Shown piece after piece: positions 42,956-50,774 of a stretch of 64,000 bases of DNA. A program made the position numbers and the translations under genes. How positions within the stretch are numbered: the first letter of the stretch is position 1; every line of letters begins with the position of its first letter. This DNA is from Devosia sp. (GTDB lineage Bacteria > Pseudomonadota > Alphaproteobacteria > Rhizobiales > Devosiaceae): assembly GCF_025809055.1 (NCBI RefSeq), contig NZ_CP075529.1, forward strand, positions 496,001 to 560,000. The letters are read 5' to 3'. Under the pieces are notes generated by a model. It was given only the letters and a program-made list of their open reading frames with translations. It did no database searches and was not told where the DNA came from.

Positions 42956-43699
42956 ATGAAGCTCGCATTCGTGATCCCGGCCTACAATGAGGAAGCCCTG
43001 ATCGGCAAATGCCTCGAGTCCGTCCTCGCGGAGATCAAGCGGTCCGGCGTCGATGCCGATGTCATCGTCGTCAACAATGCCTCCACCGACCGCACCGGGG
43101 AAATCGCCCGCAGCTATGAAGGCGTGCGCGTGGTCGATGAACCCAAAAAGGGGCTTGTGAACGCGCGCGATGCCGGATTTGCGGCCAGCGCCGGCTATGA
43201 ACTGGTCGCCAATATCGACAGCGACACCATCGTGCCCGAGGGATGGCTCGATGTGGTCATGCGGGAATTCGGCAAGAACCCGAAGCTGGTTTGCCTCAGC
43301 GGCCCCTACATCTACTACGACATGGCCTGGCACAACCGGATGCTGATCGGCCTCTTCTACGGCCTGACCTATCTGATCTACCTGCTCAACCGCTTTGTGC
43401 TGCGGGTTGGGTCGGTGGTGCAGGGCGGCAACTTCGTCTTCAAGCGCGAGGCCTGGGAACGGGTCGGCGGATACGACCGGTCGATTACCTTTTTCGGCGA
43501 GGACACGGACGTGGCGGTGCGCCTGTCACGGGTGGGGGCGGTCAAATGGACATTTGCCCTCAAGATGAAGACATCGGGCCGACGGCTTGAAAAGGAAGGC
43601 GTATTCCGCACCGCCGGAACCTATACGCTCAATTTCTTCTGGGTGACGTTCAAGGGCAAGCCGCTTTCCAAGGACTATGACGACGTTCGCCCGCAATAG
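42956..43699 (+). CDS. family 2 glycosyltransferase
   Basis: A 247-residue GT-A glycosyltransferase. The nucleotide-sugar-binding core is KLAFVIPAYNEEALIGKCLES at the N-terminus, VVNNASTDRTGEIA, and the metal-binding DSDT (NIDSDTIVPEGWLD) near residue 87. A membrane-associating hydrophobic stretch (LIGLFYGLTYLIYLLNRFVL) follows, and FGEDTDVAVRLSR holds the likely catalytic acid. It is alone, so the acceptor (glycolipid, polysaccharide or protein) is unknown. The ATG is preceded by CAGGAGAC at good spacing. Confidence 0.9.
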   Translation: MKLAFVIPAYNEEALIGKCLESVLAEIKRSGVDADVIVVNNASTDRTGEIARSYEGVRVVDEPKKGLVNARDAGFAASAGYELVANIDSDTIVPEGWLDVVMREFGKNPKLVCLSGPYIYYDMAWHNRMLIGLFYGLTYLIYLLNRFVLRVGSVVQGGNFVFKREAWERVGGYDRSITFFGEDTDVAVRLSRVGAVKWTFALKMKTSGRRLEKEGVFRTAGTYTLNFFWVTFKGKPLSKDYDDVRPQ

Positions 43700-43793
43700 G
43701 ATGCCGGGCACGATTTTTCTTGCGGGCTGACGAGTTTGGCCTGATGCGCTAGATTGTCTCCGTGCTGCGTGATGTGTTGCGGCCGGAGGGAAG

Positions 43794-45740
43794 ATGAGTA
43801 TCTCGTCGCAGCTTCCGCCTTTGTCCCTGGGTCAATACGGACCCGCCCTGCGCGCGCTCGGCCTGCAGGCGGGGCAGACGGTCGAGGCGCGGGTTGTGGC
43901 AACGGCGCCGAACGGCACCGTGCAGGTCCAGATCGGCAAGCAGACTCTCAGCCTGCAAATGCCGTCTCCGCCCCCCCTGGGGTCAGCGCTCTCGCTTTCG
44001 GTCTTGCAGACGGATGGGCAATTGCGGCTTGCGCTCGTGGGCATCAAGCCTCCGGCGACGGCCGCCTTGCCTGCCACTGCGCCAGCACTCAATGCGTCGA
44101 TCGCTGCAAGCGTCCAGCTTTCGCCAGCCGCGCAGGCCAGCACATTGGCGCCACCGGTTTCGACCAGTTCGACCGCCACGCCCGTCGCCGCGGCGCCCCA
44201 GCAAGGGGCTGCGTCTGCGGCCGCAGCGGGCCCGGCCGTGGCGACAGCCGCGCCGACGGGTGCCACGCCCGTTCCGACGACTGCATCAACGGCGACGCCT
44301 GTGCAGCCCGGATTGTCGGGGGGGCCGGCGAGCGGGCCCGCAGTCGCTCCGGCCCCGGCGGGCACGGCCCCCGCCATGGCGCCTGCAACTCAGGCACAGA
44401 CCGCCGCGACCGCTCCTGCAACTGCGCCGCCAACGACCACTCTTGCGTCTGCGGCGCCCATTGGCACCGCGAGCGCACCGCCGACCAATCAACCAGTGAC
44501 CGGCACTCCCGCCCAGGCGCCGGCCGGCCCGACGACCAATGCCGGCACCCCCGCACCGGCCACGACCGCTTCGCCGGCGACCGGGCCGGCGGCAGGCATG
44601 TCCGTACCTGCAGCCGGTGCCGCACCCAGAGCGGCGGTTCCCTATGCCGTGGCTGCTCCGGCCGCCGGGGCCGTAATCGCAGGCGTTGATCGCCTCAACC
44701 CGACATCGTCCACCGCGCTTCCGCCGGTGCAGCAAGCCGGGCCGAGCACGCAGGTCGGCCAACATGCGGGGCAGGGTTCTGCTCCCTTGCCCCAGGCTCA
44801 GCCGGGCGTGGCGACGAGCCCGACGCAGACGCCGCAGGCGGCGCTGACGCAGATGGCGCAACACGCCCTGCCCCAACAGGGGAGCGTGGTTGCGCTCACC
44901 ACCGCAATTGCCGGGCTGGCCGCAACCGCGTCCCTGCCGGAGCCGGTGAAGAAGGCCCTGCAGCAGGTCATGGCCCATCGGCTCTCCCTCGATGGCGCGA
45001 AGATGGATGGCAAGGCTTTGCAGACCGCCATCCGCGGCTCAGGCATCTTCCAGGAGGCATTGCTGGCCAACGGCCAGGCGAGGGTCGCGTCCGGCGATAT
45101 GAAATCGGCGCTGTTGAACCTGCAGGGCAAGCTGACCGCCTGGCTGGGCGATCAGGCGCCGGTGCAGCAGGTGACGCAGATCGCGCCGCCTGTTCGTGGT
45201 CAGCTGCCGCGCGCCAGAACGTCGCCCATGGGGACCGCAGAATTGCCCGTAGATCCGGTCGAAGCCGGCAAGGTCCTGCTCGAACGCACCGAATCGGCGC
45301 TCTCCCGGCTGCGTCTGCATCAACAGGCGTCCTTGCCGGACGCGCAGGCCCGCCACGAAGGCGCGCAATGGAGCCTCGACCTGCCGGTATCGCTTGCCGG
45401 GCAGCAGTCGCTGTTGCAGATGCAGATTCATCGTGATGCCGAGGGCGGCGAGGAAAATCCCGAGGACCGGGGCTGGCAGGTGCGATTTGCCATGAACCTG
45501 GCCGGGATCGGTGAAGTGGGCGCACAGGTCTCCCTGCGGTCGGGGACCGCCGGGATCATGCTCTGGGCCGACCAGAAAGAGACCGCGGACCTTCTGGCGA
45601 GCGGCGTCGAAGACCTGCGCGACGAACTCGCCACGCTCGGCCTCGTGCCCGGCGCCATCGTGGTGCGCAACGGGGCCCCCAGCCTTCCTTCGGCCAATCA
45701 GCCAGCCGGCGCCCGTCACATACTGGATGCCATGCGATGA
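43794..45740 (+). CDS. FliK-like protein (hook-length-control type C-terminal domain)
   Basis: A 648-residue protein. Residues 1-80 form a small ordered domain (LGQYGPALRALGLQAGQTVEARVVATAPNG). A roughly 300-residue tract very rich in alanine, proline and threonine follows, then helices. The C-terminal 150 residues (EGAQWSLDLPVSLAGQQSLLQMQIHRD to GLVPGAIVVRNG) resemble the FliK/Flg_hook domain that interacts with FlhB to switch export specificity. It overlaps by four bases with an FlhB-C-like gene, echoing the ylqG-ylqH pair of Bacillus. No other flagellar genes are in the neighbourhood, so its system is unknown. Confidence 0.75.
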   Translation: MSISSQLPPLSLGQYGPALRALGLQAGQTVEARVVATAPNGTVQVQIGKQTLSLQMPSPPPLGSALSLSVLQTDGQLRLALVGIKPPATAALPATAPALNASIAASVQLSPAAQASTLAPPVSTSSTATPVAAAPQQGAASAAAAGPAVATAAPTGATPVPTTASTATPVQPGLSGGPASGPAVAPAPAGTAPAMAPATQAQTAATAPATAPPTTTLASAAPIGTASAPPTNQPVTGTPAQAPAGPTTNAGTPAPATTASPATGPAAGMSVPAAGAAPRAAVPYAVAAPAAGAVIAGVDRLNPTSSTALPPVQQAGPSTQVGQHAGQGSAPLPQAQPGVATSPTQTPQAALTQMAQHALPQQGSVVALTTAIAGLAATASLPEPVKKALQQVMAHRLSLDGAKMDGKALQTAIRGSGIFQEALLANGQARVASGDMKSALLNLQGKLTAWLGDQAPVQQVTQIAPPVRGQLPRARTSPMGTAELPVDPVEAGKVLLERTESALSRLRLHQQASLPDAQARHEGAQWSLDLPVSLAGQQSLLQMQIHRDAEGGEENPEDRGWQVRFAMNLAGIGEVGAQVSLRSGTAGIMLWADQKETADLLASGVEDLRDELATLGLVPGAIVVRNGAPSLPSANQPAGARHILDAMR

Positions 45741-46018
45741 GCGGGGACCGGCCAGATCCGCAATCGCTCGCCGTGGCGCTGCACTATGAGAAGGATTCCC
45801 GCGAGGCGCCGCGCGTCGTCGCCAAGGGGAGGGGGCTTGTCGCCGAAAAGATCATTGCGCTGGCCGAGGAGAATGGCGTGGTGATCGAGGCCAATCCGGT
45901 CCTCGCGGAGGCCCTGAGCGGTGTTGAACTGGACGAAACGATCCCCATTGAACTCTATGACGCGATAGCCGTCGTCATCGGCTACGTGCTTCGCCAGACT
46001 CGCGGTTCTGGCCGCTGA
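45737..46018 (+). CDS. solitary FlhB C-terminal-domain-like protein
   Basis: A 93-residue homologue of the cytoplasmic domain of FlhB/YscU/HrcU export switch proteins, without the membrane part. The family reads NPTHYAVALRY at the autocleavage site; here the aligned residues are DPQSLAVALHY (Asp7-Pro8-Gln9-Ser10), so Asn and Thr-His are lost and self-cleavage is unlikely. The rest (GRGLVAEKIIALAEENGVVIEANPVLAEAL...IPIELYDAIAVVIGYVLR) is well kept. It overlaps the FliK-like gene by four bases, as expected of a partner pair. Confidence 0.85.
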   Translation: MSGDRPDPQSLAVALHYEKDSREAPRVVAKGRGLVAEKIIALAEENGVVIEANPVLAEALSGVELDETIPIELYDAIAVVIGYVLRQTRGSGR

Positions 46019-46103
46019 ACCGATTCTGAACAGGGGAGCCAGCACCGGTTCAATCGCAATCGCGCATGACTGCAGCAGTGCAATGCCAATGAGGGATCTG
46101 GCC

Positions 46104-46574
46104 ATGCGTACTGCCCGTCACCGCCGTCTGTTCGTTCGTAACCTGTCCATACTCGCCGGCCTTGCCACCCTGGCCGTGCTGCTTGGCACGCCGGCGCAGG
46201 CCTATGAATTGCAGGCCATGCAGCCAAACGCCCATGGGCAGGTGGAGTTTGTCATGCCCTCGGGCAATATCGGCTGCATTTATACGCCCGCCGGCGGCAC
46301 GCCCGTCTATCAGACGGCCGATGGTGGCGCCGAAATCCAGTGCGACCGGGTTGAACCTGCCTATATCCGTGGTGTTCTCGGCGCCACCGGTGGCGGGCGC
46401 GTGTTCAGCAATGTCGGGGATCAGGGCTGCTGCGGAGCAGGCCAGGTATTCCGCTACGACCATGTGGTCGAACTGGGACCGTTCCAGTGCCTGTCAACGC
46501 GGAAGGGCTTAACCTGCGCGCGTGCCGATGGCCACGGCTTCTTTCTCAGCCGCGCAATGGTCGAGGCCAGGTAG
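46104..46574 (+). CDS. secreted DUF6636-like cysteine-rich protein
   Basis: A 156-residue exported protein with a basic N-terminus (RTARHRRLFVRN), a hydrophobic core and a cleavage site at PAQA-YE. The mature part has conserved-looking FVMPSGNIGCIY at about residue 58, six cysteines including a CC pair (DQGCCGAG), and a C-terminal GPFQCLSTRKGLTCARADGHGFFLSR, a pattern seen in the DUF6636 family. No activity is known. The ATG at 46104 is preferred over two upstream ATGs because GAGGG lies at suitable distance. It is convergent with the cell-wall hydrolase gene. Confidence 0.75.
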   Translation: MRTARHRRLFVRNLSILAGLATLAVLLGTPAQAYELQAMQPNAHGQVEFVMPSGNIGCIYTPAGGTPVYQTADGGAEIQCDRVEPAYIRGVLGATGGGRVFSNVGDQGCCGAGQVFRYDHVVELGPFQCLSTRKGLTCARADGHGFFLSRAMVEAR

Positions 46575-46577
46575 GTT

Positions 46578-47051
46578 TTAGCGGGTCGAGCGCTTCTCGT
46601 AGAACTCGTTGCCGCCTGCCTCGAGCACATAGAACATGTTGTTATAGGGGAAGCGCAGGCCCGCCGTGTGGAAGTGCTGCGCCTCCTGCACCCCGGGATG
46701 GCGGGCGCCGCGCAGCACCTGGTCGGCGACCTGGCTGGCCAGGACGGCGCCACTATCGGTCATGGGGCGGGTGAGGACGCCGGCGGCGAACTGATTTTTC
46801 TGCCCGACAACGCCGCAGACCGACTTGGGATAGCGCGGATCTTCGAGCCGATTCATAACCACGGTGCCGACGGCCAGCATGCCCTCGGCGCTCGACCGGT
46901 TCGATTCGAAATACATGGCCCGCATCATGCATTCCTTCGAACTCATCGTGTTCATGGCGAGATTGGTGCCCAGCATGCCGCAGCCGGCAAGACTCGATCC
47001 GGCAACGACAAGGGCTGCCAGTTTCAAGAGTGTGCGGGTGACTGGACGCAT
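46578..47051 (-). CDS. SleB-like cell wall hydrolase lipoprotein
   Basis: A 157-residue lipoprotein: the signal ends in LAGC, so the mature N-terminal cysteine would be lipidated. The domain matches the SleB/Hydrolase_2 family of lytic transglycosylase-type cell-wall hydrolases, with ECMMRAMYFESNRSSAEGMLAVGTVVMNR containing the likely catalytic Glu, and VVGQKNQFA as the usual second motif. It should act on peptidoglycan from the membrane surface. The family in proteobacteria is not linked to spores. Confidence 0.85.
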   Translation of the reverse strand: MRPVTRTLLKLAALVVAGSSLAGCGMLGTNLAMNTMSSKECMMRAMYFESNRSSAEGMLAVGTVVMNRLEDPRYPKSVCGVVGQKNQFAAGVLTRPMTDSGAVLASQVADQVLRGARHPGVQEAQHFHTAGLRFPYNNMFYVLEAGGNEFYEKRSTR

Positions 47052-47143
47052 GACCGTGCTCCGGGATGTGACGAAAATATCGCTTGGCCCGAAAATGCGC
47101 CCATAGACTTAAGGAAAGCCTCAGGCAGAAGGTAAACCAGGTC

Positions 47144-47461
47144 CTAACGCCGGATGAGGCGGGCCAGCAGCAAGGCTGTTCCCAGGACCGCGAGGGCAGG
47201 CAGCGGATCGCGACGGACGGCCAGGGCGCCGCGCTTGGCCTGCTCACCGGCCAATTCTGCCATGTGAATGCCCTGACGGGAAGCCTCCTTGCCGAAATCG
47301 GCCAGATGCTCGGTCCAGTCCTCCGCTGCATGTCCGGCACGGCGGGAAAGAGACCGGGAAATGCGATCCACTTCCTGGCGCATGGCATGGAGCTGGGCCT
47401 CAAGGCCCTGACGGGGTGGTTCGGCAAGGCCCAGCTGGGATAGTAGGGACTGGATAGACAT
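47144..47461 (-). CDS. small membrane-anchored helical protein
   Basis: A 105-residue protein that is mostly amphipathic helix (QLHAMRQEVDRISRSLSRRAGHAAEDWTEHL) and ends in one hydrophobic segment (LPALAVLGTALLLARLIRR). The arrangement resembles DUF883/ElaB-type inner-membrane proteins that bind ribosomes, but without their conserved motif, so I assign no function. It is divergent from the next membrane protein gene by about 100 bases. Confidence 0.65.
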   Translation of the reverse strand: MSIQSLLSQLGLAEPPRQGLEAQLHAMRQEVDRISRSLSRRAGHAAEDWTEHLADFGKEASRQGIHMAELAGEQAKRGALAVRRDPLPALAVLGTALLLARLIRR

Positions 47462-47569
47462 GACGCCTCCTGATGTTCACGGCAAAACGGAAAACTCTGC
47501 CAGAGAGTTCCCAAATCGCCCTTGAAACGCCACAGGCGCACGCCATCTCATGGGGGACGGAGTGTGTCG

Positions 47570-47890
47570 ATGAACAAGAGCGAAAACCGGCTCAACCGCC
47601 AGTTCAACAAGATCGAGCGCCGCATCCCCCAGACGGCGGCCGGGTGGTTGTCGCGCCTGCGCCGGCCGGGGGCACGCTGGATACGCATACCCCTCGGTAT
47701 CCTGCTGGTGCTGGGTGGAATTTTCAGCTTCCTGCCGGTGCTCGGCATCTGGATGCTGCCGCTGGGCCTGCTGTTGCTGGCTGTCGACCTGCTGTTCCTG
47801 CAGGGGCCGGTGAATTTCGGCATCGTCCGCGGCACACGGTGGTGGACCAATTGGCAGCGCCGTCGCCGGGACAAGAAGGCCGGCAAGTAG
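47570..47890 (+). CDS. small inner-membrane protein, function unknown
   Basis: A 106-residue protein with a basic N-terminus (NKSENRLNRQFNKIERRIP), one long or two short membrane segments (GILLVLGGIFSFLPVLGIWMLPLGLLLLAVDLLFL), and a basic tryptophan-containing tail (TRWWTNWQRRRRDKKAGK). The Phe-Leu-Pro-Val-Leu-Gly-Ile-Trp-Met-Leu-Pro core is typical of a small conserved alphaproteobacterial family with unknown role. The ATG begins the conserved-looking part. A bidirectional-looking hairpin follows the stop. Confidence 0.65.
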   Translation: MNKSENRLNRQFNKIERRIPQTAAGWLSRLRRPGARWIRIPLGILLVLGGIFSFLPVLGIWMLPLGLLLLAVDLLFLQGPVNFGIVRGTRWWTNWQRRRRDKKAGK

Positions 47891-47907
47891 GCAGCACATC
47901 CGCAAGA

Positions 47908-47935
47908 AAAAAGGCCGCCTATTGGCGGCCTTGTC
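47908..47935 (-). terminator. rho-independent terminator between convergent genes
   Basis: A perfect 9-bp stem AAGGCCGCC / GGCGGCCTT with a four-base loop. On the minus strand it is followed by TTTTTTCTT, so it terminates the DUF4282-like gene. On the plus strand there is no T-run, so only weak action on the other gene is expected. Confidence 0.85.
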
Positions 47936-47938
47936 GTA

Positions 47939-48460
47939 TCAGGTCAGGGACTTCGGTGTGCGTCGGGCTGTCCGGCGCGGCGCCTTGTGCGTTTCGCCGG
48001 GCCGGGTCGAGGGTTCGCGCTCGCCGTCCGGACCGGTATGGGGCAGGGGCTCGGTCGCCGGGGTGATATATTCGTCGGCCTCGGCATAGTCGGCCTCCTC
48101 CCCCTCTTCGGCCAGATCGCGAATGGCGTCGCGCACTTCGTCGAGCAGCGAAGCCGAATAGCGCGACCGCTGGACGTTCTCGCCGGTGGTTTCATGGTCC
48201 TTGAACCACACCAGCAGCGCTTCGCAGCCGATCCGCAGCCCGACAAAAGACAAAAGGCCGAAGACCACGATTTCGAGAATGCCCCAAAGGCCGTCGCCAA
48301 AGCCCATGCCGAAGCGGAAGAAGAAGTGATTGATGGCCCATAGCAGGATGGCCGCCAGGCCCAGGGCATAGAGAATCGGCACCAGGCGTGGCGAGAGAAT
48401 CGCATCGAGCCTGAACAGCGTCTGGCGCGTCAGCAGGCGTTTGAGATCGTCCAGGGTCAT
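47939..48460 (-). CDS. DUF4282-like membrane protein
   Basis: A 173-residue protein. The N-terminal half has FRLDAILSPRLVPILYALGLAAILLWAINHFF and GLLSFVGLRIGCEALLVWFKDHETT, a two-helix layout typical of DUF4282. The C-terminal half is soluble, first acidic (DLAEEGEEADYAEADEY), then basic (APRRTARRTPKSLT). Function unknown. It is terminated by the hairpin at 47908-47935. Confidence 0.75.
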   Translation of the reverse strand: MTLDDLKRLLTRQTLFRLDAILSPRLVPILYALGLAAILLWAINHFFFRFGMGFGDGLWGILEIVVFGLLSFVGLRIGCEALLVWFKDHETTGENVQRSRYSASLLDEVRDAIRDLAEEGEEADYAEADEYITPATEPLPHTGPDGEREPSTRPGETHKAPRRTARRTPKSLT

Positions 48461-48541
48461 TTCAGGCTCCTCGATTCCGTTGCGGGCATATTAGGCAAGG
48501 CCGGCCCGGAGGAAAACAGTTGGCAAGACCGATAGTGGCCG

Positions 48542-49243
48542 TCATGCACGCATTGCAACCCTGGCCTCGCGCTGCGCGGTCGGGCCGAAAATGGCTTCAA
48601 ACCGGTCGCGCAGCACCGAGTCGACTTCCGGCAGAGACAACAGCACGCCCAGATCCTCGAAGCTGGTCACGCCCTGGTCGGAAATACCGCAGGGCACGAT
48701 CCCGTCATAATGGCTGAGGTCCGGCGAGACGTTGAGCGAAATGCCGTGAAAAGTCACCCACTTGCGCACGCGCACGCCGATCGCGGCAATCTTGTCCTCG
48801 CGGCCAAGCCCGCGATCCGGCCGAGCAACCCAGACCCCGACGCGTCCCTCGCGCCGTTCGCCGTGCAGGTTGTAGGCTTCGAGCGTGTCGATGACCCATT
48901 GCTCAAGGCCCTGAACCAGACAGCGGATGTCGCGGCCGCGCCGGGTCAGGTCCAGCATGACGTAAGCCACGCGCTGGCCAGGGCCGTGATAGGTATATTG
49001 CCCGCCGCGCCCGGCCGCAAAGACCGGAAAGCGCGGATTGAGCAGATCCTCGGTCCGGGCCGAAGTGCCGGCCGTATAGAGGGGCGGGTGCTCGAGCAGC
49101 CACACGGCTTCGGGGGCGGTGCCGGCAGCAATCGCGGCCACGCGCGCGTCCATGTCCGCGAGGGCCTGTTCATAGGCATAGGGGGTGTCGAACACCGACC
49201 ATTCGACCGACGCTCCATCCTCGTGGTGGAGTTTCGTGTCCAT
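48542..49243 (-). CDS. lipB: lipoyl(octanoyl) transferase
   Basis: LipB moves octanoyl from acyl carrier protein to lipoyl domains of 2-oxoacid dehydrogenases and the glycine cleavage H protein. Key motifs are EHPPLYTAGTSA, RGGQYTYHGPGQRVAYVMLDL, the catalytic Lys in DKIAAIGVRVRKWVTFHG and the catalytic Cys in VPCGISDQGVTS. The start is uncertain: ATG at 49243 gives 233 residues; ATG at 49279 or TTG at 49306 would add 12 or 21. None has a strong ribosome-binding site. It is divergent from the SpoA-domain gene. Confidence 0.93.
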   Translation of the reverse strand: MDTKLHHEDGASVEWSVFDTPYAYEQALADMDARVAAIAAGTAPEAVWLLEHPPLYTAGTSARTEDLLNPRFPVFAAGRGGQYTYHGPGQRVAYVMLDLTRRGRDIRCLVQGLEQWVIDTLEAYNLHGERREGRVGVWVARPDRGLGREDKIAAIGVRVRKWVTFHGISLNVSPDLSHYDGIVPCGISDQGVTSFEDLGVLLSLPEVDSVLRDRFEAIFGPTAQREARVAMRA

Positions 49244-49348
49244 TTTGCAGGCCGGAGACGGGCTTGTTAACGGTTCCATAACCAAGGTTGATCCAATTTT
49301 TACCAATCGAATCCGCCCGAACGGGCAGAAAGCGCCTAGCCCTTATCT

Positions 49349-49582
49349 ATGAGCACACTGGACAATATTGAAGTCGATGTCACGGTCGAGCTTGGAGCGA
49401 CCACGATGCCGATCCACCACCTGCTTCGCATGGGCCGCGGCGCCGTGATCGAACTGGACGCCACCGAGCATGATCCGCTGCGCATCTATGCCAATAGCAC
49501 GCTCATTGCACGCGGCGAGGTCAATGTCGAAGAGGGGCACCTCAAGGTCATGGTGACCGAAAAGGTACTTCGCCTCGGATAA
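49349..49582 (+). CDS. solitary SpoA-domain (FliN/FliM-like) protein
   Basis: A 77-residue protein consisting of only a SpoA domain, the C-terminal fold of FliN/FliM and the type III secretion C-ring protein SctQ. It has the expected LDNIEVDVTVELGATTMPIHHLLRMGRGAVIELD and IARGEVNVEEGHLKVMVTEKVLRL. FliN is normally over 100 residues and encoded with other motor genes; none is near. It may still serve the flagellar motor from a separate locus or belong with the FliK-like/FlhB-C-like pair 3.5 kb away. Confidence 0.88.
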   Translation: MSTLDNIEVDVTVELGATTMPIHHLLRMGRGAVIELDATEHDPLRIYANSTLIARGEVNVEEGHLKVMVTEKVLRLG

Positions 49583-49729
49583 GGCGGCTGGTCGCCGACC
49601 CGCGCTCACGTCGATTGGTCTCCACAGTCTCTGAGAGAATTGCGATTTATGCGCTTGAGGTTGTGTGCGAGCTTTGCTACACCCCCACTCGCTTCGGGGC
49701 CGCTGGCTGCGAGGCTTCTACCACACAGT

Positions 49730-49814
49730 GCGGTCGTGGCGGAATTGGTAGACGCGCAGCGTTGAGGTCGCTGTGCCGCGAGGCGTGGAAGTTCGAGTCT
49801 TCTCGACCGCACCA
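49730..49814 (+). tRNA. tRNA-Leu (anticodon GAG)
   Basis: An 85-base class II tRNA with acceptor GCGGTCG/CGACCGC, D-arm GGCGGAATTGGTAGACGC, anticodon stem and loop around TTGAGGT (anticodon GAG, leucine), a long variable arm TGCCGCGAGGCGT, T-loop TTCGAGT and encoded CCA. A terminator follows at 49837-49862. Confidence 0.95.
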
Positions 49815-49836
49815 GTCACTCCGGTGACGAACAAGA

Positions 49837-49862
49837 AGCTGCCGCAAGGCGGCTTTTTTGTT
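49837..49862 (+). terminator. rho-independent terminator after tRNA-Leu
   Basis: AGCTGCCGC / GCGGCTT: a GCCGC-AAG-GCGGC core stem followed by TTTTTTGTTG. It lies 23 bases after the tRNA 3' end, as expected for a monocistronic tRNA transcript. Confidence 0.85.
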
Positions 49863-49886
49863 GTCTTGGGCCCGGCGTCGCGCCGG

Positions 49887-50423
49887 TCAAGCACCAACTT
49901 TCTGAGTAATCTCGATCTTGGGAACCTTGAAGCCCATGGCGATCCAGGCGACGAGGAGCTTGGCGTAAAATCCGGCCGTCGACATGGCCCCGGAGGGCAG
50001 GCTGTCGTCGAGCGTGGTGCCAGCCGGCACATCGCCGGTCTGGGTGCGAATCTGCATCGGGGGACGCGTTTCGTCGGGCCACATGGCGGCAAAGAGGCTG
50101 AGCCAGTGGCCCCCGGAAAATTCCGTGAAGACCGGCGTCTGGCAGCAACTGGTGACGACGCGGCGGGTTGGTGCGCCCTCGCTCAGGCGAAACTCCGCCA
50201 GTCCGGCCGTGCCATCGGGGAAGCTGACGCGGTCCTTGCGGTAAAGGACATAGGGAACCCCGCCATTGCTGGCCGTCATGGGGCGCGACAGAGGCAGTGC
50301 CGCCAGGCGCTGCGCTGCGGCCCGACAGGACGAGCAATGGCATTCCGCCGTGATGAACGGTCCGCCGCTCACCTCGAGATGGAACTGGCCGCAGGCACAG
50401 CTGAGCGTGGTTGATCTGGTCAT
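49887..50423 (-). CDS. GFA-family zinc protein (CENP-V/GFA domain)
   Basis: A 178-residue member of the glutathione-dependent formaldehyde-activating-enzyme (GFA/CENP-V) family. Zinc-ligand motifs are visible: CACGQFHLEV near residue 10, CHCSSCRA near residue 29 and TSCCQTPVF near residue 97. The family's formaldehyde-glutathione activity has been questioned, so only a zinc-binding, possibly glutathione-linked role should be assumed. The C-terminus ends in a hydrophobic stretch (FYAKLLVAWIAMGF). The ATG at 50423 follows AGGGAGCC. Confidence 0.85.
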   Translation of the reverse strand: MTRSTTLSCACGQFHLEVSGGPFITAECHCSSCRAAAQRLAALPLSRPMTASNGGVPYVLYRKDRVSFPDGTAGLAEFRLSEGAPTRRVVTSCCQTPVFTEFSGGHWLSLFAAMWPDETRPPMQIRTQTGDVPAGTTLDDSLPSGAMSTAGFYAKLLVAWIAMGFKVPKIEITQKVGA

Positions 50424-50774
50424 GCAAGGCTCCCTGAAATTCAGACTCACCCCAACGACGAATGCCGCCGCCACGCTTCGACATCATCGTTGCTGGGCAG
50501 GCGAAGGGTGTTGGCGATGTGACTGCATCGGTCCGCAAACTGTCAACCTTGGCCTGTGCGGTGTCACGGGACTGACACCAAACCTTCAATGCATCGTCAA
50601 GGCGGCTCACTAGACGGGGCGGGCAATCGTTGGCCCTGGGGGCAGGCGGCTTGCGCGCCGGTGGGTTCGGATAGTTTCGTTTGCTTTCGTCTCTCCGCCC
50701 CGGCGTTCACACAAAAACCGGTCTGGCAGGCGCCGGACGGCCATGAGGCCGCTCCGGCCCGTTGGGAGACAAAC
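50424..50774. promoter_or_regulatory. intergenic region upstream of ugpB with GlpR-like site
   Basis: This 351-base stretch holds no convincing gene. It should carry the ugp promoter. At 50675-50690 it contains TTTCG-TTTGC-TTTCGT, two direct TTTCG units ten bases apart, a pattern typical of DeoR/GlpR-family operators in alphaproteobacteria. GGGAGA precedes the ugpB ATG. Control by GlpR or phosphate starvation is inferred; no PHO-box is evident. Confidence 0.4.

Noticed and set aside
42767..43333. N-terminal extension of the FecR-domain protein upstream of 42766
   Set aside because: The extension precedes a complete signal peptide, overlaps the divergent glycosyltransferase gene and has no gene-like composition.
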